From Salvia splendens (Eukaryota; Streptophyta; Magnoliopsida; Lamiales; Lamiaceae), in the NCBI RefSeq assembly GCF_004379255.2, contig NC_056047.1:17374293-17438292 (forward strand): a stretch of DNA of 64,000 nucleotides, read 5' to 3'. Shown here in pieces: positions 11,995 to 23,111 of this stretch (positions are counted from its first letter, which is position 1; each line of letters starts with the position of its first letter). The notes below the pieces were generated by a model. That model saw only the letters and a program-made list of their open reading frames with translations. It was not told the DNA's origin and made no database searches. Made by a program: the position numbers and the translations under genes.

Positions 11995-13602
11995 TTAAGT
12001 GATGGGATCACCAATACTTAACTTGTCCAATACTCCTCGAAAAGAGTGAGAACTTACTGCCTTTGTCAAGATGTCCGCCAGTTGATCTTCCGGCTTGACA
12101 TAGGGCAACTCCACCACATTTGCATCAATCGTGTCTTTTATGAAGTGTCGATCTACCTCCACATGCTTGGTTCGGTCATGTTGAACTGAATTCTCAGAGA
12201 TACTAATGGCAGCCTTGTTATCACACAGCAACCGGCATGGCTGAGCGGATTTAAGGTCAAGTTCGGTCATGAGTCTTCTGAGCCATAGTACTTCTGTCAA
12301 TCCACTCTTGATTCCCCGGAATTCTACCTCGGCACTGGACAGTGCGACCACCTTCTGTTTCTTACTCCTCCACGTCACCAAGTTACCTCCTACAAAGGTA
12401 AAGTACCCCGTTGTTGCCTTCCTGTCATTTGGATTCCCTGCCCAATCCGCATCAGTATAACCATGTATTTCTAAGTGCCCGTGCTTCTTGAACAACACTC
12501 CATGACCCGATATACCCTTCAAGTATCGTACTATTCTCAACACTGTCTCCCAATGTTCTTCTTGTGGTGCATGCATGAACTGACTCACCACCCCAACAGT
12601 GTAAGCAAGGTCTGGCCTGGTGTGGGACAAATAGATGAGTTTCCAGACTAACCGTTGATACCTCCCTCGGTCAACGAGTTTGGCTCCCTCCCGAATCTGT
12701 AGCCCTTGATTCTGGACCATTAGAGTGTCTACTGGCTTGCAATCTATTATCCCCGTCTCTGCTAGAATATCAAGTACATATTTCCTTTGATTGATAAAGA
12801 TCCCCTATTTTGATCTAAGTACTTCTATTCCTAAGAAGTACTTTAGGATGCCAAGATCTTTCATCTCAAATTCCTTGGACAGATTTTTCCTTAATTGATC
12901 TACTTTTTCTTCATCATCACCAATGATAATCGTATCATCAACATAAATAATAAGACATGTAACCTTACCATTCTTCTTCTTGAGGAACAATGTGTGATCT
13001 GAGTTGCTCTGACGGTAATCATACTTCTTCATTACTTCAGTGAACCTCCCGAACCATGCTCTAGGAGACTGCTTGAGGCTATATAGTGTCTTCTTGAGCT
13101 TGCAGACATCTCCATTCTGGAAATCTCCAGTAAACCCGGGCAGGGGAACCATATAAACGGGTTTGGTCAGTTCTCCATGTAGAAAGACATTTGTCACATC
13201 AAACTGATGTAGGGGCCAGTCACGGTTAGCCGCTATTGAAAATAACAATCTCACTGTGTTGATCTTGGCAACCGGCGAAAAAGTTTTCGCATAGTCGACG
13301 CCATAAGTTTGGGTATATCCCTTTGCTACCAGTCTCGCCTTATATTGGTCAATGGATCCATCGGGTCTTCTTTTGATTGTGAATACCCATCTGCATCCCA
13401 CTGTAGTAGCTCCTTTGGGTAGTTTACTAACTTCCCAAGTTTTATTCTTCAACAAAGCATCCATCTCTACAAGCATAGCATCTCTCCAATGTTTAACTTT
13501 CCACGCCTCTTCTGCTGTATAGGGAATTTCCTCTTCCTTGTAGAGGGCCGCTTCAAATTCCCTAGCCATCTTGGCTAAGTTCCTTTTCACAAAGTTTGCC
13601 AC
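11995..13602 (-). pseudogene. Copia-1 reverse transcriptase and RNase H
   Basis: RT lies at 13602-12805. It has the N-terminal WVFTIKRRPDGSIDQYKARL block, a variant of the usual AFLHGEL block (NVFLHGEL), and the catalytic YVDD. RNase H lies at 12720-11995 with DADWAGNPNDRKATTGY, an intact acidic SSAEVEF and LLCDNKAAIS, and ends with the family-typical ADILTKAV tail. A break between 12805 and 12720 (stop plus frame change) separates the two parts. Catalytic residues are present, so decay is recent or light in this portion. Confidence 0.9.
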
Positions 13603-13668
13603 AGCATACTGACTCTTCCTGCCTATTTTCTCCGGGGAGAATCTCTTCGGTGGGATTCCACGAGTACT

Positions 13669-14597
13669 TCATGGTGGGAGTATATAGCGACCTGTACTCT
13701 CATCTAGAGTCGTACTTTCATCTACAATCTTTGTATCAACATGGTCAGTATGAGTAGTATTTTCTTGTGGTGAATCGGGAATTACCTCAGGTGCCTCGGA
13801 TACCGGTTGAGGAGAGACACTGGGACGCGGTCGAGAGTACTCTGGTGCGGTTGGGACATGCTCGGCGAAAGTGCTAACCTTTTCCGTTGAGTCCTCGTTT
13901 GAGAGAATTGGCCCAGGCACAAACCAACTTAGGTAGTCCAATGTGTTGTCTGACCCACTCTTCCCCTGACTACTAAGGTGGGTGTGGTAATAGAAATCTA
14001 TTTCCAAAAATTGCAATTCATTGTGGTTACTACCATTTTTGTAGTTAGGTCATAACATCTATACCCTTTTTGGTTAATCCCGTAACCCACAAACACACAT
14101 TTGGTAGTACAAGGAGACAATTTTGTTCTTTCATGTTTTGGGATATGGACATAAACGGTACATCCAAAAACTTTGGGTTGAAGGTTTGTTCGGGTATTTT
14201 GGTGAGTTTGGAGAGGGTATCAAGAGGTGTTTTTTTGTTTAGGATTTTAGTAGGGAGTCGGTTTATGAGGTAGATGGAGGTAGCAATAGCTTCGGGCCAG
14301 AAGTGGGTAGGAACTTTGGATTCAAACATCAAGGCTCGGGTAATTTCGAGGATGGTTTTATTTTTTCTTTCTGCTACCCCATTTTGTTCTGGTGTGTAAG
14401 GACATGAGGTTTGATGGATTAGGCATTTTTCGGTAAAGAAGTTTGTCATTTTTTGGTTCACAAATTCCCTCCTATTGTCGGATCGAAGGATTTTTATCGT
14501 GGTCTGGAATTGGGTTTGGATAAGGTTAAAGAAAAGGATGAATTTGTCAATCACCTCATACTTGTGTTTTAAAAAATATATCCACGTCATCCGAGTG
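13669..14597 (-). pseudogene. Copia-1 integrase, C-terminal part, and linker
   Basis: This is the part of the integrase downstream of the Copia-2 insertion. It holds the second catalytic aspartate in LRSDNRREF (the normal GG is RR) and the catalytic glutamate in EQNGVAERKNKTI. The Ser/Pro-rich linker toward RT follows at 14016-13669. A frameshift separates integrase from linker. The first half of the domain is at 22171-22311, beyond the nested element. Confidence 0.88.
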
Positions 14598-14602
14598 CAA
14601 TC

Positions 14603-15787
14603 TGTTGATGAACGTGAGATACAAGTCTTGCCGGGCGAAAATTACAAGGAAAAGAAAACAATGAAAGTTACACGTTAAACAACTGAACAATTACACGGAA
14701 ATATGTTGTGGAAAGCGGTAAGCCGAGTCGAGGAGTCCTATTTCCGCAAGACGAGATACGCCCCGGTAGTGCTCTCGGTTTGGCGTGTCGTCCCCAAAGA
14801 TAAAACGGCTTCGTCTCTGGAGTAGCAACACCGCTAGCAACAGAGCTCCGGGGAACGGGAGTGAGGCGGGGGCAGAGCTTCAACGGGAAGTTATGCATAG
14901 ATGGAGTATGCAAAAATGCTTGTGTTGTGTTATCCCTAGAATGCAGAGGATGCATGCCTATTTATAGGCCAAGTCCACCTGCAGGGCATTGATGGAGTCA
15001 ACAGCCATTATGTGTGCCATGATGGCTTGACTGTAACCGCCGGGGGTTATTGACTGGTGCACTAGCCAGTGGGAGCTGAAGAGACACGACGCACCTGGAC
15101 ACGCTACACGACGGGATACACCATGGACCCGTCAGGGTCCATCGGGGACCTTTTATCTCCCGTTATGGGTCGGGGTCCAGCGGAGACCTTTTGACTCCCG
15201 TTTTGAGTCGGGGTCCAGCGGGGAGCTTTTGACTCCCGTTGTGAGCCGGGGTCCAGCGGGGACCTTTGGTCTCTCGTTATGCGTCGGGGTCCAGCGGGGA
15301 CCTTTTGTCTCCCGTTGTGCGTCGGGGTCCAAGGCACAAGGCACAAGGCACCAGGCACCCGGTGCACGGTGCAAGGGACACGGGTCACGGGACACGGGTC
15401 ACGGTACATGGTGCACGGTGCGTGAGTCGCTGGCAGCGGCGCGCGCGTGTGGACTCTGTCACCCATCTTATTCCACGATAATTATAACACATGATAATTC
15501 ATTTGATTAAATACTTCATCAAAGAAGTCTATCATCCCCGATGTGGGATAATTAACACTTAGTTAATTAATCCCTTAGTCTTTTCACATAGCTCATTTCT
15601 AGCTTTATTGTGACCAACTTTAATATATTATTTCTCACTCACCGGGAATCGGATTTGAGAAAATGAATATACTACGGTCATCTACTCGGAACGTAGATCG
15701 ACGTTATTGCATTTAATTTCACAAAATTAAATGTCTTGTAACATTTATTATTAGTCAAAAATCATTTGACCAAGCACGATTTCAACA
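14603..15787 (-). repeat. Copia-2 3' LTR
   Basis: It starts TGTTGATGAACG and ends CAACA. It keeps a TATA box CCTATAAATAGG (minus, about 14957-14970). It contains about five to six tandem ~37-bp units (15120-15335) built on GTCGGGGTCCAGCGGGGACC, then a GGCACAAGGCAC/ACGGGTCACGG-rich stretch to about 15430. All small reading frames here are by-products of that GC-rich array. Confidence 0.92.
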
Positions 15788-16351
15788 ATCCTCCACATGA
15801 GTGGAAATTGCCAAATGCATATGTATGCAAACACAAGCTTAACCCTCAAGAGGTATGTAAGCATAAGGATAGGTAGTTTTTGGCTTTGAACCATCCATAG
15901 TCAACACCATCGGACACAGAGGCGGACTAGTAGCGCGATGCTTTGAACTATTTCTCCACGGCGTGCACCGAGACAATTATGTTAACACTTAAACACCTCA
16001 ACCTCATCCGTTCTCACGTTTTGTGTCCATTTCAGGCCTTGGACACCACTTTGGATTCATAAGTGTATTGTTTAAAGCGGCCCCACTTCACACTTACATA
16101 GGTGATTCCTCGTTGAGTATCTTGTCATACTCGTTCTCCTTGAAAACTTTATCTCAACGAGATCCTTTAGAAATCATTAAAAGTCATAGACTTAACCTCT
16201 CCACTAGGCAAGTTTGTTCAACACTCTATTACTCTCTAGGGAATAGATATAGATGAGTGTTTCACACGAACTCTCATAGCTTAGTTTTCCCATTGAACCA
16301 AGTTCTTGGGATCTCCAGTCATCATGGTTGGGTCACCACTATGACAATTCT
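15788..16351 (-). other. Copia-2 3' untranslated region and PPT
   Basis: Between RNase H and the 3' LTR there is non-coding sequence, matched by 42644-43201 in Copia-3. The polypurine tract lies at about 15788-15800. No extra gene is visible. Confidence 0.75.
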
Positions 16352-17852
16352 TTAGTTTGTGGATTTCAAACTCATCCCCTCTAGCAATTTATTCATTTGA
16401 TCACGATTTAACCCTTTGGTTAGCGGATCCGCTAGATTATCCAATGGCTTCACGTAGTCAATTGTAATCACCACTGTTGTGATCAATTGTCTCATAGTAT
16501 TATGTCGTCGACGAATGTGTCGAGACTTACCATTGTACAAACCACTGTTTGCCCTCCCAATAGCGGCTTGGCTATCACAGTGAATTAACACTGGAAGCAC
16601 GGGCTTTGACCAACATGGAATATCTTCAAGGAAGTTTTTAAGCCATTCGGCTTCTTCCGCGGCTTTATCTAAAGCTACGAATTCAGATTCCATAGTGGAT
16701 CGGGCTATACATGTCTGTTTTATAGATTTCCACGAGACAGCACCACCCCCAATAGTAAAGACATATCCACTTGTTGAAATTGAGTCTTTGTTATCGGATA
16801 TCCAATTTGCATCGCAGTACCCTTCAAGTACCGGGGGGTATCTCGAAAAGTGTAGCGCATGATTTTGAGTATACTTAAGATATCTCAAAACTCTTACAAG
16901 AGCTTTCCAATGCTCTTTGCTTGGATTGCTCGTATAACGGCTCAACTTGTTCACGGCGCAAGCACTATCAGATCGAGTGCAATTAGTAAGATACATAATG
17001 CATCCAATGACCCGTGCATAATCTTCTTGTGCAACGGGCTCACCCATGTTCTTGCTCAAGTGAACATTGAGCTCTATAGGCGTCTTAGCCGGGACGTCAT
17101 CATAGGCGTTGAACCTCTTTAATACTTTCTCAACATAATGAGATTGTGTTAATGTGATTCCTTCGGATGTTCTTAGAATTTTCATTCCAAGAATTACATC
17201 GGCTAGACCCATATCCTTCATGTCAAAGTTTCTCTTTAACATGGCTTTCGTGTCGTTAATCACTTGGGTGTTACTACCCATGATTAACATATCATCAACA
17301 TAGAGACACACTATAACATAACCATTATCAGTGTTCTTAATGTAGACACATTTGTCACATTCGTTGATTTTAAATCCATTTGATAACATCACGTTATCAA
17401 ATTTCAAGTGCCACTACAACGGCGCTTGTTTCAATCCATAGAAGGATTTAACCAGCTTGCATACATTTTTTCTCTTGTCCAAGTACTACAAAACCTTCAG
17501 GTTGTTCCATATAGATTTCATCTTCGAGGTCACCATTTAGAAACGCAGTCTTAACATCCATTTGATGAATCTCAAGATTGTGCACAGCAGCAATCGCTAG
17601 AAGCACTCGAATTGATGTAATCCTCGTTACAGGTGAGTAGGTATCAAAGAAATCGTACCCTTCCTTTTGTTTAAAGCCTTTGACTACCAGTCGAGCTTTA
17701 TACTTATCCACTGTTCCATCGGCCTTAAACTTTCTTTTAAGGACCCATTTGCATCCTAAAGGTTTAGCACCTTCAGGTAGATCAACCAACACCCACATGT
17801 GGTTTAGCAAAATCGAATCAATTTCGCTTTGAACAGCTTCTTTCCAATGCAA
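16352..17852 (-). pseudogene. Copia-2 reverse transcriptase and RNase H
   Basis: 17852-17448 holds the RT N-terminus (GCKWVLKRKFKADGTVDKYK, the MDVKTAFLNGDL block). 17407-16352 holds [11 protein letters not shown], the RNase H blocks [30 protein letters not shown] and [10 protein letters not shown], and the ADPLTKGL tail. A one-base frameshift near 17450 breaks the two. The rest is well preserved and about 80-90 percent alike to Copia-3 by eye. Confidence 0.9.
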
Positions 17853-17878
17853 CCCGTCTAGGCCTGCAAAGGCTACTT

Positions 17879-19400
17879 TTATCGATGTTGGTTCTTCATC
17901 AACATAAATGCAATATAGTCAGGACCAAATGTCTTTAGTGTTCTGATCCTGCTACCACGTCTTAGTACCGCATCGTTTGGATCATGCCTTGTTCGCTTGT
18001 GCGATTCAGGCTCTTCATCCCCTGATTTAGAACTAGTGGCTTCATCCTCAATTCTCGTCTCAGAATTGGGTGCAATATTTTCCTTGTCTTTGCGAGGAAA
18101 TATATTTTCAAGAAATACAACATTTCTTGACTCGATTGTTGTTCCCACGGTCACAGTCGGTATTTCAGACTTGTGGACAACGAATCGATATGCACTACTA
18201 TTAAGTGCATACCCAATATAGATACAATCGACCGTTTTAGGACCGATTGTAACTTCTTTGGGCGGATGAACCATTACCTTAGCCAAACACCCCCACACTT
18301 TGAGGTATTTGTAGGATGACTTCCTTCCCTTCCACAGCTCAGAAGGAGTAACATCCTTACCTTTGCGTAAAAATTTTGTTTAGGATGTAGTTGGCTGTCA
18401 AAACAGTTTCCCCTCACATGTTCTGGGGCATCCCCGAACTGATCAGTAACGCATTCATCATCTCTTTGAGAGTTCGATACTTGCGTTCTGCAACACCATT
18501 AGATTGTGGTGAATATGGTGCAGTCGTTTGGTGAATTATACCACTTGCGTTGCATAATTCCTCAAACGGGGCTACGTATTCACCCCCTCTATCACTTCGA
18601 ATCATTTGATTTCACATCCAAGTTGATTCTCGACTTCGTTCTTATAATTTTTGAACGCTTCTATTGCTTCGTCTTTACTTCTTAAAAGATAGACATAACA
18701 ATATCGTGTGCAATCATCTATGAATGTGATAAAGTATTTTTTACCACCTCTCGTTTGCACCAATTTTAAGTCACATACGTCCGTGTGAATTAATTCAAGG
18801 GGTTTCGTGTTCCGTTCAACCGAATAAAACGGTAACTTAGTCATTTTCGCCTCAAGATAAGTTTCACATTTGTTTTGAGTTTCTACTTCATTTGCCTTTA
18901 GTAAATCTAAACTTACTAATCTTTTAATGGCATTTTGATTTACATGTCTCAATCTATTGTGCAACAAGTTAGAACACTCAGTCAAATAAGAAGAAGTAGA
19001 TGCATTCTTATTATTAGCCAACGGCTTAGGAACATGGCGTACAACTACACTAAGCTTGAAAAGTCCATCGGTTACATAGCCTTTTCCGAGTGACTTTCCA
19101 AACTTGTACAAAGAAAACCTATCAGATTCAAATACAAGTTTAAACCCCTTATTTACTAGTATTGATCCTGACACTAGGTTCTTGCGGATGTCCGGGACGT
19201 GCAGCACATCCTTCAAAGTGATTGTGACGCTGGACGTCATCATGAGGATCATGTCTCCAATGCCGAGGACTTGAGACGAAGCTTGATTCCCCATATTGAT
19301 CTTCCTCTTTTCAACAGCGGTGTAGGAGGTGAACTTTCTTTTATCGGCACAGACGTGGGCAGTAGCTCCAGTGTCGATGTACCAGCCACCTTTGTTATCA
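17879..19400 (-). pseudogene. Copia-2 protease, integrase and linker
   Basis: The protease (DTGAT motif, about 19375) and the flanking IN-MGNQAS block precede GAG-pre-integrase (19294-18950) and integrase. The integrase zinc-binding segment reads [10 protein letters not shown] and CETYLEAK, where the second Cys of the HHCC finger is Tyr. The catalytic triad motifs are HTDVCDL/FIDDC, IRSDRGGEY and SNGVAERK. A stop and frame change at 18602-18605 splits the core. 18298-17879 is the linker, rich in S/E/K. Lesions mean no active integrase. Confidence 0.88.
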
Positions 19401-20847
19401 ACAAGGTTGACTTCTTCCGTGTGACCACAGCAACAAGGTCACTTTCATCCCAGTCCTTGAACTCCTTTTCAACAATGTGGGCAGCCGGCTTCTTCTTCGG
19501 CTTGCGGCAGTCCTTGGAGAAGTGGCCAGGTTTGCCACAGTTGTAGCAGTTGCCTTCAACCTTCCTCGCAAGCTGCTTCTTCTTGCCCTTGTCCTTTGCA
19601 GTTGGATGGGAGCGTTTGTTGGAGGGACCGCCCCGCTCCAACAGATTTTCCTTAGCAACAGGTGGGCCATGTCCCTTAGCCAAACCATCGTGTTTGCGCA
19701 CGTCTGACTCGATGCGCAGCTTCATGATCAAGTCTTCAAGATTCATCTCCTTTCGCTTGTGCTTAAGGTAGCTCTTGAAGTCCTTCCAGCCGGGTGGAAG
19801 TTTTTCAATGACCGTGCTCGCCGTGAAGGCTTCAGGCAGGGCCATTCTCTCGGCGGCGTGGTCGTGGATGATCAGCTGGAACTCTTTCACTTGGTCCATG
19901 ATCGGTCGGGAGTCGACCATTTTGTAGTCCAAGTACTTGGCTATTACAAATTTCTTAGTACCCGCATCATCACTACGATACTCTTATCTAGCATTTCCCA
20001 AACTTGTTTTGTTGTGGGAATAGTTCAATACACGTTATAGACACTATCATCTAAAGCACTTAAAATAAAGTTTTTACAAAGATAGTCTCCTTTGCGCCAA
20101 ACATCATACTCGACGTACATCTCGACACGTGCCTCGTCCTCGCTTGGCGGGGTTGGCTCGTTCTCCTTGAGGAAGTTCACGACGCCCAACGTTGTTAGGT
20201 AGATCAACATTTTCTATTTCCATCTCTTGAAGTCCGTTCCAGTGAACTTCGACTGCTTCTCGGCGGGTGGCATCATCCTTGGTGCCATTGGTACCGAGCT
20301 TGTCCCATGAAAGAGACCAAGTCCGTTGCCCCCGTAGGAGCTAACAATTGGTTGGGGCACAGTACCCCCCACAGTTGAGTGGAGCATGGAGACCCCCACA
20401 TTTGTGCCGACCTCGAAGGATCCCGCACCCGCGCCGACCCCGGAGGATCCAGCACCCGCGCCGACCCCGGAGGGTCCAGCACCCGTGCTGCCCCCGAAGG
20501 AGCTAGCACCCGTGCCGACCCCGGACGGTCCAGCACCCGTGCTGCCCCCGAAGGAGCTAGCACCCGTGTTGACCCCGAAGAATCCAACACCCGTGTCGTG
20601 CCCGAAGGCCCCGAAACTCGACCCAATGAAGGATCCAATAGAACCACTGAAAGTGGAACCGACCGATCCACTCGAGGTGAATCCGGTAACCGTCCCGAAG
20701 GGGTTGTCAAACACCCACGGTTGTTGATGAAGAAGTTGAGAAGCCATTGGTCGGAATCATCGTTATGTCTGACGACGTGTTGACGGGAGCGACGGTGGAC
20801 ACGGTGGATGCAACGGTGGCAGCGGCGGTAGACGGGTCAGTCGACAT
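19249..20847 (-). pseudogene. Copia-2 gag
   Basis: The start is probably the ATG at 20847 (MSTDPST, as in Copia-3). The N-terminal part is a low-complexity Gly/Ser/Ala region with tandem repeats of the type GASSFGGSTGAGPSGVG (20690-20380), ending in the conserved PRMMPPAEK and FKRW. The core follows in broken frames (20210-20025 and 19932-19249: MVDSRPIMDQVKEFQLIIH, LPPGWKDFKSYLKHK). A CX2CX4HX4C zinc knuckle CYNCGKPGHFSKDC lies near 19540. Frameshifts at about 20770, 20212 and 19950 disrupt it. Confidence 0.88.
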
Positions 20848-20935
20848 CTCCAAGCAAATGTGTTTATTTCAGTTCAGTTGGTGTGTGTAAAGTCGTTTGG
20901 TGGCAAGAGTATCCCGTCTTGCGATTGTTGATGAA

Positions 20936-22165
20936 CGTGAGATACAAGTCTTGCAGGGCAAAAATTACAAGGAAAAGAAAACAATGAAAATTACAAGTTA
21001 AACAACTGAACAATTACACGGAAATATGTTGTGGAAAGCGGTAAGCCGAGTCGAGGAGTCCTCTTTCCGCAAGACGAGATACGCCCCGGTAGTGCTCTCG
21101 GTTTGGCGTGTCGTCCCCAAAGATAAAACGACTTCGTCTCTGGAGTAGCAGCACCGCTAGCAACAGAGCTCCGGCGAACGGGAGTGAGGCGGGGGCAGAG
21201 CTTCGACGGGAAGTTATGCAGAGAGGGAGTATGCAAAAATGCTTGTGTTGTATTATCCCTAGAATGGCTTGATGAAGTCAACAACCCTTATGTGTGCCAT
21301 GATGGCTTGACTGTAACCGCCGGGGGTTATTGACTGGTGCACTAGCCAGTGGAAGCTGAAGAGACACGACGCACCTGGACACGCTACACGACGGGATACA
21401 CCATGGACCCGTCGGGGTCCATCGGGGACCTTTTGTCTCCCGTTAGGGTTCGGGCTCCAGCAGGGACCTTTTGATTCCCGTTGTGAGCTGGGGTCCAACG
21501 AGGACCTTTGGTCTCCCATTATGCGTCAGGGTCCAACGGTGACCTTTTGTCTCCCGTTGTGCGTCGGGGTCCAACGGGACCATGACGTGAATCAGGACCC
21601 GTCGGGGATAGCGTGGAGTTTGGGGTGGTCTAAAAAGAACAAGCGGGGCTCGAACCACGCTCAACGACCAGCTCCAAAGAATAGCCCAAAGACCATGCAA
21701 AGACCAATTGCCAAGATCCAAGGCACCAGGCACACGGTGCACGGGGCATGGGACACGGGTCACGGTGCATGGTGCGCGGTGTGCGGGTCGCGGGCAGGCA
21801 GCGGCGGCGCGCGCGTGTGCGCGCGTGTGGACTCTGTCACCCGTCTTATTCCACGATAATTATAACACATGATAATTCATCTGATTAAATACTTCATCAA
21901 AGAAGTCTATCATCCCCGATGTGGGATAATTAACACTTAGTTAATTAATCCCTTAGTCTTTTCACATAGCTCATTTCTAGCTTTATTGTGACCAACTTTA
22001 ATATATTATTTCTCACTCACCGGGAATCGGATTTGAGAAAATGAAAATACTACGGTCATCTACTCGGAACGTAGATCGACGTTATTGCATTTAATTTCAC
22101 AAAATTAAATGTCTTGTAATATTTATTATTAGTCAAAAATCATTTGACCAAGCACGATTCCAACA
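20936..22165 (-). repeat. Copia-2 5' LTR (TATA segment deleted)
   Basis: It matches 14603-15787. Relative to that LTR it lacks the ~50 bases holding CCTATAAATAGG (junction at about 21267), has fewer 37-bp units, and carries about 160 extra bases (21577-21740) that resemble leader sequence in Copia-3. Because the element runs on the minus strand, this is the LTR that would drive its transcription. Confidence 0.92.
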
Positions 22166-22170
22166 CAATC

Positions 22171-22905
22171 ATCTACAAAAATTACAAAATATCTAAAACC
22201 GTTCCCCCCAACAATAGGTGCAGGACCCCACACATAAGCATGAACAAGGGAAAAAATAGAATTCATATGAGTATTTGTAGATTTAAACAATTGTCTGTGG
22301 CTCTTGGCCAAAACACAAGTGAACTAAAATAACCAGGGGAAGGGTGTCCCAGTCGTTGGTGCCATAGCCAAATCTCCCGTTTCGTGGACCCGTGAGCCAG
22401 CATCACACTGCCTTGTTGAGCTATCTCATCCACGTAGTAGAGTCCTTGGCTCTCAGTGCCACGCCCAAGTATCTTCCTCGTCCGAATATTCTGCAAAATA
22501 CAGAAGTCGGGGTGCATTAGTAAAGTACAGTTCAAGTCTTTTGTCACATGGCTTATAGACATCAATCTATGGGACAAAAGTAAGAACATAAAGACAGTTT
22601 AACAGTCTCAAGGTTGAGGATATTTCAATAGTGTCTGCCTCAGCCATAGTAATTAATTCCCCACTAGCAGTCTGTATATAGGTTTTAGTAATATCACTAA
22701 AACTAACAAAATCATCTTTATTAGGAGTCATGGTGTCGGTAGCTCCAAAGTCAAATATCCAACCCTTTTTATCACCCCCATTATCATTCTTCACGTTAAA
22801 TGCAGCGGAAATACGATCCAAGGGCTCAAATCTATTTTTAAGTGGGATAGGATTAAATTGCACAGTTCTCAAATAATCAGAGGTTTTTTCACAATAATCT
22901 ATCAA
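22171..22905 (-). pseudogene. Copia-1 protease, GAG-pre-integrase and integrase N-terminus
   Basis: The protease motif at about 22760 reads DFGATDTM. The usual DSGAT serine is replaced by phenylalanine. GAG-pre-integrase follows (LWHQRLGHPSPGY, 22400-22340). The integrase begins with the WGPAP and FVIFVDDC block and stops where Copia-2 is inserted at 22170. A frame change between 22589 and 22567 is a further lesion. Confidence 0.88.
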
Positions 22906-23111
22906 CTAGGGGTCATGGTGTAACTCATCATAAATCTGGGGACTCTTATGCAAAAAATGGGGTCTGTGGCGTAATTTATGAAAATCTGGGGTGCATTCTG
23001 TGCATAAACAAAATTTGAGGGTGCATTCTGTGTATAAAAAATATTAGGGTTAGGGTTATTATCCCCTAACCCTTTACCTCAATCATTCGCGCCGCCTCCC
23101 CCATTCCCGTT

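Larger units (their letters stand above)
14603..22165 (-). mobile_element. Copia-2, Ty1/copia element nested in Copia-1 integrase
   Basis: The 7563-bp element has LTRs of 1185 and 1230 bp and a perfect 5-bp TSD CAATC at 14598-14602 and 22166-22170. Minus-strand order is glycine-rich gag, zinc knuckle, protease, integrase, RT and RNase H. A purine tract (CATGTGGAGGAT on the minus strand) abuts the 3' LTR at 15788. No TGG-type tRNA primer site follows the 5' LTR. Instead CGCAAGACGGGATAC (minus, 20919-20933) is complementary to the LTR leader (see findings). It is the same family as Copia-3. Multiple frameshifts make it inactive. Confidence 0.95.

Noticed and set aside
15104..15510. Overlapping GC-rich frames on both strands
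   Set aside because: They come from the tandem array in the Copia-2 LTR and have no counterpart in the sister LTR.
20379..20783. Long plus-strand frames rich in PAPTPEDPA-type repeats
   Set aside because: They are shadows of the Gly/Ser-rich gag repeats read on the opposite strand.
23035..23075. Telomere-like TTAGGGTTAGGG words
   Set aside because: Only about two units, lying in decayed Asn/Pro-coding gag sequence. Not an interstitial telomere array.
22906..23111. Possible intron between Copia-1 gag and protease
   Set aside because: The related element at 63420-63560 reads through the same stretch as open frame, so it is decayed coding sequence.
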